This document shows positions 17,516 to 25,744 of a DNA stretch of 64,000 nucleotides, one piece after another. The notes below the pieces were generated by a model that saw only the letters and a program-made list of their open reading frames with translations, had not been told where the DNA came from and searched no databases. How positions within the stretch are numbered: the first letter of the stretch is position 1; each line of letters starts with the position of its first letter. A program made the translations under genes and the position numbers. Source of the stretch: Paractinoplanes ovalisporus (GTDB taxonomy: Bacteria > Actinomycetota > Actinomycetes > Mycobacteriales > Micromonosporaceae). The stretch covers positions 310,001 through 374,000 of the forward strand of contig NZ_JAENHP010000004.1 of NCBI RefSeq assembly GCF_016834655.1. Reading direction: 5' to 3'.

Positions 17516-18349
17516 ATGACCGAGTTCCTGAAGATCGAGGGCGGCACCATCGCGTACGAGGTCACCGGCGAGGGCCCGCTGGTCGTGCTGACGCACGGCA
17601 TGGGCGACAGCCGCGAGTCCTACCGGTTCGTCGTCCCGCAGCTGGTCGCCGCCGGCTACCGCGTCGCCAACGTCGACCTGCGCGGTTGCGGCGAGTCGAG
17701 CGCCGTGTGGCCTTCCTACACCCGTACGGACATCGCCGGTGACCTGCTCGCCGTCGTGCGGCACCTCGGCGGCACGGCCGTGCTGGTCGGCCAGTCGATC
17801 TCGGGTGGGGCCGCCACCGTTGCCGCCGCCCAGGCGCCCGACCTGATCGAGGGCATCGTCGAGATCGCCCCCTTCACCCGCAAGCAGGCGATCAACCTGG
17901 GCGACCTGCGGGTCAAGTCGTACCGCACCGGCATGACGCGGCTGCTGATGATGGCCGTGCTGGGTAGCGTGAAGTGGTGGCACAAATACCTCGACCTGGC
18001 CTTCGAGGGCCGCAAGCCGGCCGACTGGTCCACCCAGTTGCAACGCAACGCGGCGATGCTGGCTGAGCCCGGCCGCATGAAGGCGCTGCAGAAGATGGGC
18101 CAGACACCGGCCACCGACGCCGGCGAACAGCTGGGCAACGTCCGCTGCCCCGTCCTGATCATCGAAGGCTCGCGCGACCCCGACTGGGCTTCGCCCCGGG
18201 CCGAGGGCGAGGCGATCGTGGCCGAGCTCCCGGCCGGGCTGGGCCGGCTCGAGGTCATCGAGGGCGCCGGCCACTACCCCCACACGCAGTACCCCGACGA
18301 GACCGTCGCCGCGATGCTGCCGTTCCTCAAGGCGTACGCCCGTGCCTAG
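17516..18349 (+). CDS. Alpha/beta hydrolase
   Basis: A 277-residue cytoplasmic alpha/beta hydrolase. It has the oxyanion region LTHGMGDSRESYR, the nucleophile elbow GQSISGG, an Asp in EGSRDPDW and the catalytic His in GAGHYPHTQYP near the C-terminus. The ribosome binding site is TGGAGG, six bases before the ATG. It is the first gene of a two-gene operon with the TetR regulator, which overlaps its end by eight bases. The natural substrate is unknown; coupling to a TetR repressor suggests a small lipophilic ligand that is both inducer and substrate. Confidence 0.88.
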   Translation: MTEFLKIEGGTIAYEVTGEGPLVVLTHGMGDSRESYRFVVPQLVAAGYRVANVDLRGCGESSAVWPSYTRTDIAGDLLAVVRHLGGTAVLVGQSISGGAATVAAAQAPDLIEGIVEIAPFTRKQAINLGDLRVKSYRTGMTRLLMMAVLGSVKWWHKYLDLAFEGRKPADWSTQLQRNAAMLAEPGRMKALQKMGQTPATDAGEQLGNVRCPVLIIEGSRDPDWASPRAEGEAIVAELPAGLGRLEVIEGAGHYPHTQYPDETVAAMLPFLKAYARA

Positions 18350-18920
18350 GGCCGGACTCGACCCGGCGGCCGTGACACTGGCCGCCGCCGGGCTCGCCGA
18401 CGAGGTCGGCCTGGCCAACGTGACCATGGGCGCACTGGCCGAACGGCTCGGGGTGCGGGCGCCGTCGCTCTACAAACACATCGACTCGCAGGCCGACCTC
18501 AACCGCCGGATCGCGCTGCTGGTCGCCGAGGAACTCGGGGACGCGCTACGCGAGGCCCTGCAGGGCCGGTCCGGCCGCGACGCCTTGGCGGCGGCCGCCC
18601 GCACGATGCGCGACTACATCGTGAAGCACCCCGGGCGTTACGCGACAACGATCCGCCTCGGCGTGACCGGCCCGGACGACCCGCTGGCCATCGCGGGCGC
18701 GCGGGTGCTGGACTCCCTGGCCGCGGTGCTGATCGCCTACCGGATAGACCCGGCCGACAAGATCCACGCGCTGCGTTTGCTGCGCAGCCTGTTCCACGGT
18801 TTCGCAACGATCGAGGCCGCGGGCGGCTTCGAGATGAACACCGAGGTCGACGACAGCTTCGACTGGATCGTCGACTTCGTCGACCGAGGCCTCTCACTCA
18901 GGCGGGAGTCATCCGAATAG
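18342..18920 (+). CDS. TetR family transcriptional regulator (WHG-type C-terminal domain)
   Basis: A 192-residue repressor. The N-terminal helix-turn-helix spans about residues 10-50 (VTLAAAGLADEVGLANVTMGALAERLGV, then RAPSLYKHI with the Y-K-H of the recognition helix). The ligand-binding C-terminal region includes HPGRYA and LLRSLFHGFATIEAAGGF, the HGF motif of the WHG group. The GTG start overlaps the hydrolase stop by eight bases. The tandem palindromes at 17464-17498 are its likely operators. Confidence 0.9.
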   Translation: MPRAGLDPAAVTLAAAGLADEVGLANVTMGALAERLGVRAPSLYKHIDSQADLNRRIALLVAEELGDALREALQGRSGRDALAAAARTMRDYIVKHPGRYATTIRLGVTGPDDPLAIAGARVLDSLAAVLIAYRIDPADKIHALRLLRSLFHGFATIEAAGGFEMNTEVDDSFDWIVDFVDRGLSLRRESSE

Positions 18921-18949
18921 GGCGCTGTTGGAGCTCGAATGTCCGCTGC

Positions 18950-19002
18950 GAGGGCCTTTCAACGCCGGCATGGGAAACTGGGTTCGAATCCCACGCCCTC
19001 CG
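18950..19002 (+). pseudogene. Decayed tRNA-Ser copy (3' part)
   Basis: From 18979 to 19002 the sequence is identical to the T-arm and 3' acceptor strand of the intact tRNA-Ser(TGA) at 30917-31001: the T stem-loop (GGGTTCGAATCCC) and GCCCTCCG are complete. Upstream, CCGGCATGGGAAACT still resembles the anticodon 3' stem and variable arm with small deletions, and further 5' no tRNA structure remains. The identity continues past the tRNA end into the flanking repeat. It cannot fold as a tRNA. Confidence 0.8.
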
Positions 19003-19118
19003 CAACCCATTCCGTACGGGGATACCGACGCGCGCTGCCTGCGCGCACACGCAACGTCGCTGGTCACCCCGATCAGGCGGCCGCCGCCCTCGATCCCTTT
19101 GGTGACGCCGCGGCCCGC
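19003..19118 (+). repeat. Dispersed ~110-bp repeat, copy A
   Basis: This segment follows the decayed tRNA-Ser copy and matches 30805-30916 (inverted) and 41223-41331 (direct) almost without gaps. It begins CAACCCATTCCGTACGG, contains a GCGCGC-TGCCT-GCGCGC hairpin (about 19030-19046), and ends with a segment bounded by GTCACC and GGTGAC. It is probably not coding, although one frame stays open in all three copies. Confidence 0.85.
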
Positions 19119-19206
19119 TCCGACGCCGCTAGGTGGGCGGGAGCACGGCAGCCGCGCACCCGGCCGTGGGCAGCAGGCCGGACGTCATCCTCGGACGGGC
19201 TTGCCG

Positions 19207-19400
19207 ATCTAGTCGTTCGCGTGCCTCGATGTGCAGCGGCGCAAACGACAGTCCCCAGCGGGTGTAGTCGACGTGCGGCACGGTGATGATTCTGACGCGC
19301 TCGATGCGGCGGCCCGCCGCAGTCTCGCCTCCCGGACCAGATCGAGCCACGGCCGGTGCCAGCCGAAGTCATCCGGCTCGCCGGCCAGGAACTTTCTGGA
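19207..19400 (-). pseudogene. Frameshifted DUF6879-like gene fragment
   Basis: On the minus strand one frame reads KFLAGEPDDFGWHRPWLDLV then REA, and after an apparent 2-base insertion near 19325 the next frame continues TAAGRRIERVRIITVPHVDY, TRWGLSFAPLHIEARERLD. Together they match the central part of DUF6879 proteins (FLAGE...WL..VR.A.AAGRR..RVR.V...DY.R), small actinomycete proteins often paired with XRE regulators. The N-terminal third and the C-terminus are missing, so it is dead. It lies between the repeat copy A and the CDP-alcohol enzyme gene. Apart from this and copy A, the 522-base gap 18921-19442 holds nothing I can identify. Confidence 0.6.
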
Positions 19401-19442
19401 ACGGCTCAGACTCGGGCGACGGCTGTCTTCGCGAGTCGTGTG

Positions 19443-20168
19443 TCAGTGGTGCAGGGCCTCGCGGGCTGAGAACATCACGCTGGCGGCCAGGAAAGCCGCG
19501 TTGACCAGGGTGAAGAGGCCAATGAACCAGATCGTCCACTGTGGGGCGACGGTCAGCACCAGGCCGGCCAGCGCGATCACCGCGCCGTAGTCGCGGACCA
19601 GCTTGACCAGCCGCACCGGCAACGAACGGCTGGTCACCATGCTGGCGGCCTTGTCGCCGGTCTGCATCACCGATGTCACCAGGTTGACCATCCAGGTTCC
19701 GGCGAACGCGGCCAGCAGCCAGGCCGGGGTGTCGGGCACCTGGGCCTCGGCGGTCGCGGCGAGCGCCGCCACCAGCGAGATCTGCACGGCGACGTCGCAG
19801 AGCACGTCGAGGCGGGCGCCGGCTGCGCTCGTCTGTCCGGTGACCCGCGCCAGCTGGCCGTCGGCGCAGTCGAACGCGTACGCCACCTGCCAGCCGACCA
19901 GCGCGAGCAGGCCGATCGGCCAGGCCCAGATCTGGCCGTCGGCGACGGGGACCGCGGTGGCGATCACGAGGATCGAGACCAGCCCGCCGATGCCCAGGTT
20001 GAACACGGTCAGCACGGTCGGCGCCAGCCGGTACTTGTGGGCGTACACGGCGATCTGAGCGCCCAGCCGCTGGCTCAAGGCCTCGCTGAACAGCCCGCCG
20101 CCCCGGTTGACGGCGTAATAGTCGGCCGCGGTGGGCGCGTGCTCAGCGGGCGGTGACGGCTGCGACAT
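19443..20168 (-). CDS. CDP-alcohol phosphatidyltransferase family protein
   Basis: A 241-residue membrane enzyme that moves a phospho-alcohol from a CDP-alcohol to an acceptor alcohol. The complete signature D-x2-DG-x2-AR-x8-G-x3-D-x3-D is present (DCADGQLARVTG ... G ... LDVLCD), with all metal-binding aspartates. About six hydrophobic helices follow the polar first 50 residues. It overlaps the dehydrogenase gene upstream by 26 bases and is the last gene of a three-gene unit that would make the alcohol phosphate (20143-21204), activate it with CTP (21192-21923) and transfer it (this gene). The product lipid or polymer is unknown. Confidence 0.9.
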   Translation of the reverse strand: MSQPSPPAEHAPTAADYYAVNRGGGLFSEALSQRLGAQIAVYAHKYRLAPTVLTVFNLGIGGLVSILVIATAVPVADGQIWAWPIGLLALVGWQVAYAFDCADGQLARVTGQTSAAGARLDVLCDVAVQISLVAALAATAEAQVPDTPAWLLAAFAGTWMVNLVTSVMQTGDKAASMVTSRSLPVRLVKLVRDYGAVIALAGLVLTVAPQWTIWFIGLFTLVNAAFLAASVMFSAREALHH

Positions 20169-21204
20169 AGGACGCCAGCTTTCGGCTGATCTCGTCGGGG
20201 GTCATGGCGAGGTGCTCCAGGATCGTGTAGCGGTCGGGGCGTGTGCGCGGGGCGAAACTGACCGCCTCGACGAACTCCGCATCACTCAGTCCGACGTCGG
20301 ACGGTAGCCGGGGGAGCTGGTGCCGGGCCAGGCAGTCGGACATCTGGGCGAAACGACGCTCGTCACCGCGCAGGAACGTGCAGAACAGCGCCCCTAGGCC
20401 GGCCAGTTCGCCGTGCGAGGCCGTGCCCGGGTAGAGCGAGTCGACCGCGTGCATGATCTCGTGGCAGCCACCGCTGGCCGGCCGGCTGCTGCCGCACACC
20501 GCCATGGCCAGCCCGCTGGAGATCAGCGCCTCGGCCAGGACCGTGACGAACGCGTCGTCCTCGAGGTCGCCCGGCATGGTCAGCACCGCCTCGGCGCCCA
20601 TCCGGGCGAGCGACGCGGCCAGGCCGTCGACCGGCTCGTTGCGCACCTCGCGGGCCAGTTCCCAGTCGGCCAGCGCGCTGATGTTGCTGATCGCGTCGCC
20701 GATGCCGCCCCGGTTGACCCGGTCGGGGCCGGTCTCGACGAAGTCCAGGTCGACGATCACGCCGAACGGGATGTGCACCCCGTACGAACCCTTGACGCCC
20801 TCGTTGATCAGGCTGGCCACCGGCGAGGCGATGCCGTCGTTGGCCAGGCTGGTGGCGACCGAGATCATCGGCAGGCCCCAGCGGTTGGCCGCGTATTTCG
20901 CCGTGTCGACCGTCGTGCCGCCGCCGATGCCGACCACCGCGTCGTAGGGCCGGGCGCGCAGTTTGTCGGCCAGTTCGAGGGCGGCGTCGAGGGTGCCGCC
21001 GGTGGTGGTGAAGACGTCGGCCGACTGCAGCGAGGGCCGGATCAGTTCGGCCACCCGTTCGCCCAGGCCGGGCCCGACGACCACGGCCACGTCGCCGCCG
21101 GCCGAGATGCGTCCGTCGGCGAGGAGGCGGCCCAGGTCAGCGACGGCGCCGCGCCGCACGTGGATGTGCAGCGGCGCCTGGACGCTGCGGGCTAGTAGCG
21201 GCAT
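20143..21204 (-). CDS. Glycerol-1-phosphate dehydrogenase-like oxidoreductase
   Basis: A 353-residue NAD(P)-dependent, metal-dependent dehydrogenase of the iron-containing alcohol dehydrogenase / dehydroquinate synthase superfamily, closest in pattern to AraM/EgsA glycerol-1-phosphate dehydrogenases. It has GIGGGTTVDTAKYAA (nucleotide binding), ISVATSLANDGIASPVASL, and metal ligands from GIGDAISN (Asp), HEIMHAVDSLYPG (His) and ASHGELAG (His). Such enzymes make sn-glycerol-1-phosphate from dihydroxyacetone phosphate, the stereochemistry used in archaeal lipids. It overlaps the nucleotidyltransferase upstream (13 bases) and the CDP-alcohol enzyme downstream (26 bases). Another alditol phosphate substrate remains possible. 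Confidence 0.87.
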   Translation of the reverse strand: MPLLARSVQAPLHIHVRRGAVADLGRLLADGRISAGGDVAVVVGPGLGERVAELIRPSLQSADVFTTTGGTLDAALELADKLRARPYDAVVGIGGGTTVDTAKYAANRWGLPMISVATSLANDGIASPVASLINEGVKGSYGVHIPFGVIVDLDFVETGPDRVNRGGIGDAISNISALADWELAREVRNEPVDGLAASLARMGAEAVLTMPGDLEDDAFVTVLAEALISSGLAMAVCGSSRPASGGCHEIMHAVDSLYPGTASHGELAGLGALFCTFLRGDERRFAQMSDCLARHQLPRLPSDVGLSDAEFVEAVSFAPRTRPDRYTILEHLAMTPDEISRKLASYVAAVTAR

Positions 21205-21923
21205 GCGATGCCCCGGGCCTTGGCCAGGTCGTCGTGGTTGTCGACCTCGACCCAGTCGACCTCGCCGATGGTCGCGGCGCGAACCTCGCCGCCGCGGTTG
21301 GCGAATTCCTGGAAGCCGTCCTCGTAGTAGAGGTTCGGGTCGCGCTCCCAGGTCGCCTTGAGCGAGTCGGCCAGCTCGGCGGCGATCGCACCCTCGATGA
21401 TGTTGGCGCCGATGTATTCGCCGAACGCGTCCGCCGGGTCCATCAGCTTCGTGATCGAGGTCAGTTGGCCGTCCTCGTTGAAGATCGTCTTCATCTCCTC
21501 GTCGGCGAGTTTCTTCACGTTGTCGATGGCGAGCAGAATGCTCGGACCGCGCTGGGCGAGAAGGGTCTCTTCGACGCTGACGGGGTGCACCGTGTCGCCA
21601 TTGACCATCAACGCTCCCTGGGCGAAGTGGTCACGGGCCAGCCAGAGGGAGTACGCGTTGTTCCACTCCTCGGCCTTGTCGTTGTGCACCAGGGAGATCT
21701 TGACGCCGTACTTGCTTTCGAACCCGGCCTGGCGCTCCTCGACGGCGCCGGCGCAGTAGCCCACGACGATCGTCACGTCGGTCAGCCCGGCCGCGGCCAG
21801 GTTGCGCAGCGAGATGTCCATGATCGTGGTCTCGCCGTCCACCGGCACGAGGGCCTTGGGCAGGGTGTCCGTGTAAGGACGAAGCCTGCGTCCGGCTCCG
21901 GCGGCGAGAATCAGGCCGATCAT
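21192..21923 (-). CDS. Sugar/alcohol-phosphate nucleotidyltransferase
   Basis: A 243-residue Rossmann-fold nucleotidyltransferase. The N-terminus has LAAGAGRRLRPYTDTLPKAL with the G-x-G-x-R and Lys of the NTP site, then VNGDTVH with the metal Asp, and a VDWVEVDNHDDLAKA end. The ATG at 21923 is chosen because the signature starts there and AGGGAGA precedes it. The family includes phosphocholine and inositol-phosphate cytidylyltransferases as well as glucose-1-phosphate enzymes. With the dehydrogenase and CDP-alcohol transferase in the same overlapping unit, CTP-dependent activation of the alcohol phosphate is the likely role. Confidence 0.88.
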   Translation of the reverse strand: MIGLILAAGAGRRLRPYTDTLPKALVPVDGETTIMDISLRNLAAAGLTDVTIVVGYCAGAVEERQAGFESKYGVKISLVHNDKAEEWNNAYSLWLARDHFAQGALMVNGDTVHPVSVEETLLAQRGPSILLAIDNVKKLADEEMKTIFNEDGQLTSITKLMDPADAFGEYIGANIIEGAIAAELADSLKATWERDPNLYYEDGFQEFANRGGEVRAATIGEVDWVEVDNHDDLAKARGIACRY

Positions 21924-22034
21924 CGGGTCTCCCTCTAATTGGTGAACTCCAGGAGAATAACGGGTGGTGTCCCACAGCCCGGACGCCCTGAGCCAGACGA
22001 AAATCCCGTAGAGGCGGCTCGTAAGCTTGACGCC

Positions 22035-23129
22035 ATGACCGCTGAGCAGCTGATCTCTTTCGCCCGGGGCGCTCCGTCGCTGGACATCATCGACGTCGAG
22101 GGCCTCAAGGCCGCCGCCGCGCGCGCCTTCGACGCCGATCCCGCTGGTGTGACCGCTTACGGCACGTCCGTCGGCTACGTCCCGCTGCGAAAGTGGATCG
22201 CCGAGAAGCACGGGGTCTCGGCCGATCAGGTCATTGTGACGAACGGCTCGCTGCAGGCCGACGCGTTCCTCTTCAACCACCTCGTGCAGCCGGGTGACGA
22301 CGTCGTCGTCGAGAAGCCGACCTACGACCGCACGCTGCTCAGCCTGCAGAACCTGGGCGCCAAGGTGCACCAGGTCACCCTGCAGTCCGACGGCATCGAC
22401 GTCGACGAGCTGCGCACGCTGCTCGAGTCGGGCGTCCGCCCCAAGCTCGCCCACATCATTCCGAACTACCAGAACCCGGCCGGCATCACGCTCTCGGCCG
22501 AGAAGCGGCAGGCCCTGCTCGCGCTGGCCGCGCAGTACGAGTTCACGATCTTCGAGGACGACCCGTACGTCGACATCCGGTTCCGCGGCGAGGCCCTGCC
22601 CTCGATGCTGTCGCAGGACACCGACAACCTGGTCGTGCACGCGTCCAGCTTCACCAAGACGGTGTGCCCCGGCGTGCGCGTGGGCTACCTGGTCGGCCCG
22701 GCCGCGCTGATCGACGCGATCGCCAAGAAGGCCACCAACCTGTACATCTCGCCCGGTATGGTCTCCGAGGCGATCGTGCACCAGTTCTGTGTCTCGGGCG
22801 ACATCGAGCGCTCGATCGCGAAGGTGAGCGCCGCCCTCGGCGAGCGGGCCCAGGTGCTGGCCGAGTCGCTGCGCAAGCACATCCCGGGCGCCACCTTCAC
22901 CGAGCCCGACGGCGGCTACTTCCTCTGGGTCGACCTGCCGTCCGACGTCGACGTCGACAAGCTCTTCCCGGCCGCGATGAAGAAGGGCGTGGCGATCGTC
23001 AAGGGCAGCGACTTCCTGCTCGAAGGCGGTCGGAGCTCGGTCCGCCTGGCCTACTCGGCCGTCACCGTCGAGCAGATCGACGAGGGCGTACGCCGTCTGG
23101 CCGAGGCGATCGAAGAGGTTCGCTCCTGA
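22035..23129 (+). CDS. PLP-dependent aminotransferase (MocR/2-aminoadipate type)
   Basis: A 364-residue class I/II aminotransferase. Motifs include TAYGTSVGYVPLRKWIAE, VTNGSLQADAFLF, the PNYQNPAGITLS segment, FEDDPYVDIRF with the Asp that pairs with the PLP ring, SSFTKTVCPGVRVGY with the Schiff-base Lys, and the C-terminal Arg region SSVRLAYS. There is no N-terminal GntR domain, so it is an enzyme rather than a MocR regulator. The ATG at 22035 starts the conserved part. It is divergent from the CDP-alcohol operon with a 111-base gap. Substrate undetermined; 2-aminoadipate or aromatic amino acids are typical. Confidence 0.9.
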   Translation: MTAEQLISFARGAPSLDIIDVEGLKAAAARAFDADPAGVTAYGTSVGYVPLRKWIAEKHGVSADQVIVTNGSLQADAFLFNHLVQPGDDVVVEKPTYDRTLLSLQNLGAKVHQVTLQSDGIDVDELRTLLESGVRPKLAHIIPNYQNPAGITLSAEKRQALLALAAQYEFTIFEDDPYVDIRFRGEALPSMLSQDTDNLVVHASSFTKTVCPGVRVGYLVGPAALIDAIAKKATNLYISPGMVSEAIVHQFCVSGDIERSIAKVSAALGERAQVLAESLRKHIPGATFTEPDGGYFLWVDLPSDVDVDKLFPAAMKKGVAIVKGSDFLLEGGRSSVRLAYSAVTVEQIDEGVRRLAEAIEEVRS

Positions 23130-23221
23130 CGCGCCGGCGGTGAACGGACGCCCGGTGGGTAGGTGACAGGCCCGCCGGGCGTAGCCTCGGGCGGTTTGAA
23201 CGTCGGGTGGGGGAGGTCAGG

Positions 23222-24331
23222 ATGAGCGATCGTTACCGGAACAGGCCTCTGTCACGAGCGTTCGCCGCCCCCGTCCGAGCGATGAACCGCATCCTCGGCA
23301 CCGCCGACGGCCACGACGACCTCGGTCCGGGCCGGTCGGCCGGCAGCGCGGTCGTCGACTGCGCGGTCTACGTCGGCGGCCGGCGGCTGCCCGGCGATTT
23401 CTCCCCCGACGAGGCGCTGCGGGTGGCCTGCGAACGGGACGACGCGTTCGTCTGGCTCGGCCTGCACCAGCCCGGCCAGGAGGAGATGACCGCCATCGCC
23501 CACACGTACGGCCTGCACGAGCTGGCCGTCGAGGACGCGGTGAAGGCCGAGCAACGGCCCAAGCTCGAGCAGTTCGGCTCGGTGCACTTCCTGGTCATGC
23601 GCACCGCCCGCTACGTGCCGCACGGCGAGATCACCGAGACGTCCCAGGTCGTCGAGACCGGCCAGATGATGGTCTTCGTCGGCGAGCAGTTCGTCATCAC
23701 GGTCCGCCACGGCGACGCCTCGGAGTTGGGCTCGGTGCGCGCCGACCTGGAGTCCGCGCGGGCCGACCTGATCGAGCAGGGCCCGTGGGCGGTGGCCTAC
23801 GCGGTGACCGACCGGGTGGTCGACCACTACGTGGCGGTGGCCGACCGGGTCGAGTCCGATCTCGACCTGATCGAAGAGGGCGTGTTCTCCCGCGACCACG
23901 CCAGCCCGATCCCGGCGATCTACCAGATGAAGCGGGAGCTGGTGGAGTTCCGGCGCGCGGTGGTGCCGCTGCAACGCCCGCTGGCGATGATCGTGGCGCT
24001 TGTTCCGAAGCGGATCGGCAAATACTTCCGCGACGTCCAGGACCACCTCACCCGTACGGTGGAGCAGGTCTCGTCCTTCGACGATCTGCTCAATTCGATC
24101 CTGCAGGCACGGCTCGCGCAGGTCACGGTCGACCAGAACAACGACATGCGCAAGATCGCGGCGTGGGCGGCCATCGCCACCGTCTGGACCGCGGGGGCCG
24201 GCATCTACGGCATGAACTTCTCGTTCATGCCCGAGCTGAGCTGGCAGTACGGCTATCCGGCGTGGTGGACGATCATCCTGATCGCCTCGGTGCTGCTCTA
24301 TCGCGTGTTCCGCCGCAGCGGCTGGCTCTGA
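23222..24331 (+). CDS. CorA-type magnesium/cobalt transporter
   Basis: A 369-residue divalent cation channel. The long N-terminal cytoplasmic domain (EEMTAIAHTYGLHELAVEDAV, RPKLEQFGSVHFLVM, VVDHYVAVADRVESDLDLIEEG) and the long stalk helix precede two C-terminal transmembrane helices. The selectivity motif GMN is present in IYGMNFSFMPEL between them. The ATG at 23222 has a GGGGGAGG site upstream and is preferred to the GTG at 23207. The very C-terminus is basic (RRSGWL), as in CorA. Confidence 0.93.
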   Translation: MSDRYRNRPLSRAFAAPVRAMNRILGTADGHDDLGPGRSAGSAVVDCAVYVGGRRLPGDFSPDEALRVACERDDAFVWLGLHQPGQEEMTAIAHTYGLHELAVEDAVKAEQRPKLEQFGSVHFLVMRTARYVPHGEITETSQVVETGQMMVFVGEQFVITVRHGDASELGSVRADLESARADLIEQGPWAVAYAVTDRVVDHYVAVADRVESDLDLIEEGVFSRDHASPIPAIYQMKRELVEFRRAVVPLQRPLAMIVALVPKRIGKYFRDVQDHLTRTVEQVSSFDDLLNSILQARLAQVTVDQNNDMRKIAAWAAIATVWTAGAGIYGMNFSFMPELSWQYGYPAWWTIILIASVLLYRVFRRSGWL

Positions 24332-24351
24332 TCTCCGCCGCCGGACGCCAC

Positions 24352-24390
24352 AAAGGGGCGGGCCGCCGGTGAAGGGCAACCCGCCCGTTT
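24352..24390. terminator. Bidirectional terminator between convergent genes
   Basis: AAA followed by a GGGCGGG arm (24356-24362) pairs with CCCGCCC (24380-24386) followed by GTTT. It lies between the end of the CorA gene and the convergent gene ending at 24405, with A-rich and T-rich flanks suitable for both directions. Confidence 0.55.
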
Positions 24391-24404
24391 GGGCAACACG
24401 GGCT

Positions 24405-25031
24405 CTACCGAGGGGTGTTCGGCGAGGTTCCGTTCTGCGAGCTGAACGCCTCGCGGGTCTCGGGCTCGACAGCGTCGGGCTCGAACGCGGCGTCGTCGGC
24501 GCCGCCCTGCGGGTTGGAGCTGATCGGCGCGGCCGGGTCGTACTCGTCCCACTGCGCGGCCTGGCGGCGCTTGGCCGCGTAAGCGGCGGCGACACCGACG
24601 GCAGCACCGATCAGCGCGAGGCCGACCAGCTTCTTGCCGCGGCCCTTGGGCTCACGGCCCACGGCCTTGTTGGCCCGCTTCTGCAGCTGCTTGGCCGACT
24701 TCTTGTTCTGCTTGGCAGCCTTCTTGGCCTTGCGCTTGCTGACCTCACCGGCCTGCCGCACGTTGTCGCCGGCCGTCCGCATGTTCTCACTCGCCGCCAC
24801 GACCAGCGGGGTGATGGTCGCCACCGCGCTGTCCCAGCCGCTCGAGGCGACGTCCTTGGCCTTCACGGCGGCCGGCTGCACCCGGTCGACCGCCGCGCTC
24901 AGCGTCGGTCCCACGGTCGAGCTGGTCTCCGCAGCCGCGAGCGACGCCGCGCGCTTGAAGTGGTCAACACTCTGCCCGAGTTCGTTCTTCATCCGGCGGC
25001 CGCGGCTCTTGCGGCGCATCGTCGTGAACAC
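24405..25031 (-). CDS. Basic, helical conserved hypothetical protein with one transmembrane segment
   Basis: A 208-residue protein. The GTG at 25031 is chosen for its AGGAGGT site eight bases upstream; an ATG at 24992 is possible. The N-terminal half is Ala-rich and helical (SLAAAETSSTVGPTLSAA, then VKAKDVASSGWDSAVATITP), followed by a strongly basic stretch (KRKAKKAAKQNKKSAKQLQK), one hydrophobic helix (LVGLALIGAAVGVAAAYAA) and an acidic tail. The layout resembles actinomycete DUF5324-like or apolipophorin-like helical proteins. I do not assign a function. It is divergent from the cyclophilin gene. Confidence 0.75.
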   Translation of the reverse strand: MFTTMRRKSRGRRMKNELGQSVDHFKRAASLAAAETSSTVGPTLSAAVDRVQPAAVKAKDVASSGWDSAVATITPLVVAASENMRTAGDNVRQAGEVSKRKAKKAAKQNKKSAKQLQKRANKAVGREPKGRGKKLVGLALIGAAVGVAAAYAAKRRQAAQWDEYDPAAPISSNPQGGADDAAFEPDAVEPETREAFSSQNGTSPNTPR

Positions 25032-25191
25032 CAGTGCCCACCTCCTGTGTCTCTGACATGCATGGTGCCCTGTTTCGGTACCCCCTCGCTGCCCGTTCAG
25101 ACACATGGGGGAGGATCCGAACTGTTAGGAACTGTCCAATCGCCCCGCAGAGGTACGCCACGGGGCGACCGTGACACAGACAGGAGTACCC

Positions 25192-25722
25192 GTGGCCGAG
25201 AAGCTTTACGCCATCCTGCACACGAACCATGGCCCGATCCGGCTCCAGCTCTTCCCGGATCACGCCCCGGCGACGGTGCGCAACTTCGTGGAGCTCGCTG
25301 AGGGCACGAAGGAATACACCGACCCCCGTACGGGCCAGAAGGGCTCGGGGCCGTACTACGACGGCACGATCTCGCACCGGGTGATCGCCGGCTTCATGGT
25401 CCAGATGGGCGACCCGACGGGCACCGGCCGCGGCGGCCCGGGCTTCCAGTTCGGTGACGAGTTCCACCCCGAGCTGCAGTTCGACCGTCCGTACCTGCTC
25501 GCCATGGCGAACGCCGGGCCGGGCACCAACGGCTCGCAGTTCTTCATCACGGTGGGCCCGACCCCGCACCTGAACCGCCGTCACTCGATCTTCGGTCAGG
25601 TCGCGGACGAGCAGTCGGCCAAGGTCGTCGACTCGATCGCCAACACCCCGACCGGCCCCGGCGACCGCCCCCGCGAGGACGTCGTCATCGAGCGCGTGGA
25701 AATCGAGCGCGTGAACGACTGA
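25192..25722 (+). CDS. Peptidyl-prolyl cis-trans isomerase (cyclophilin)
   Basis: A 176-residue single-domain cyclophilin that catalyses proline isomerisation in the cytoplasm. Hallmarks are TVRNFVELAEG, the active-site HRVIAGFMVQMGDPTGTGRGGPGF, MANAGPGTNGSQFFIT and HSIFGQV. The GTG at 25192 has an AGGAG site; the GTG at 25171 would add seven residues. The Trp of the cyclosporin-binding site of human CypA is replaced by His (TPHLNRRHSIFG), as in many bacterial enzymes. It lies 22 bases before the rhomboid gene, likely the same transcript. Confidence 0.94.
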   Translation: MAEKLYAILHTNHGPIRLQLFPDHAPATVRNFVELAEGTKEYTDPRTGQKGSGPYYDGTISHRVIAGFMVQMGDPTGTGRGGPGFQFGDEFHPELQFDRPYLLAMANAGPGTNGSQFFITVGPTPHLNRRHSIFGQVADEQSAKVVDSIANTPTGPGDRPREDVVIERVEIERVND

Positions 25723-25744
25723 ATCGTTGAAGTACCTTTGACCC

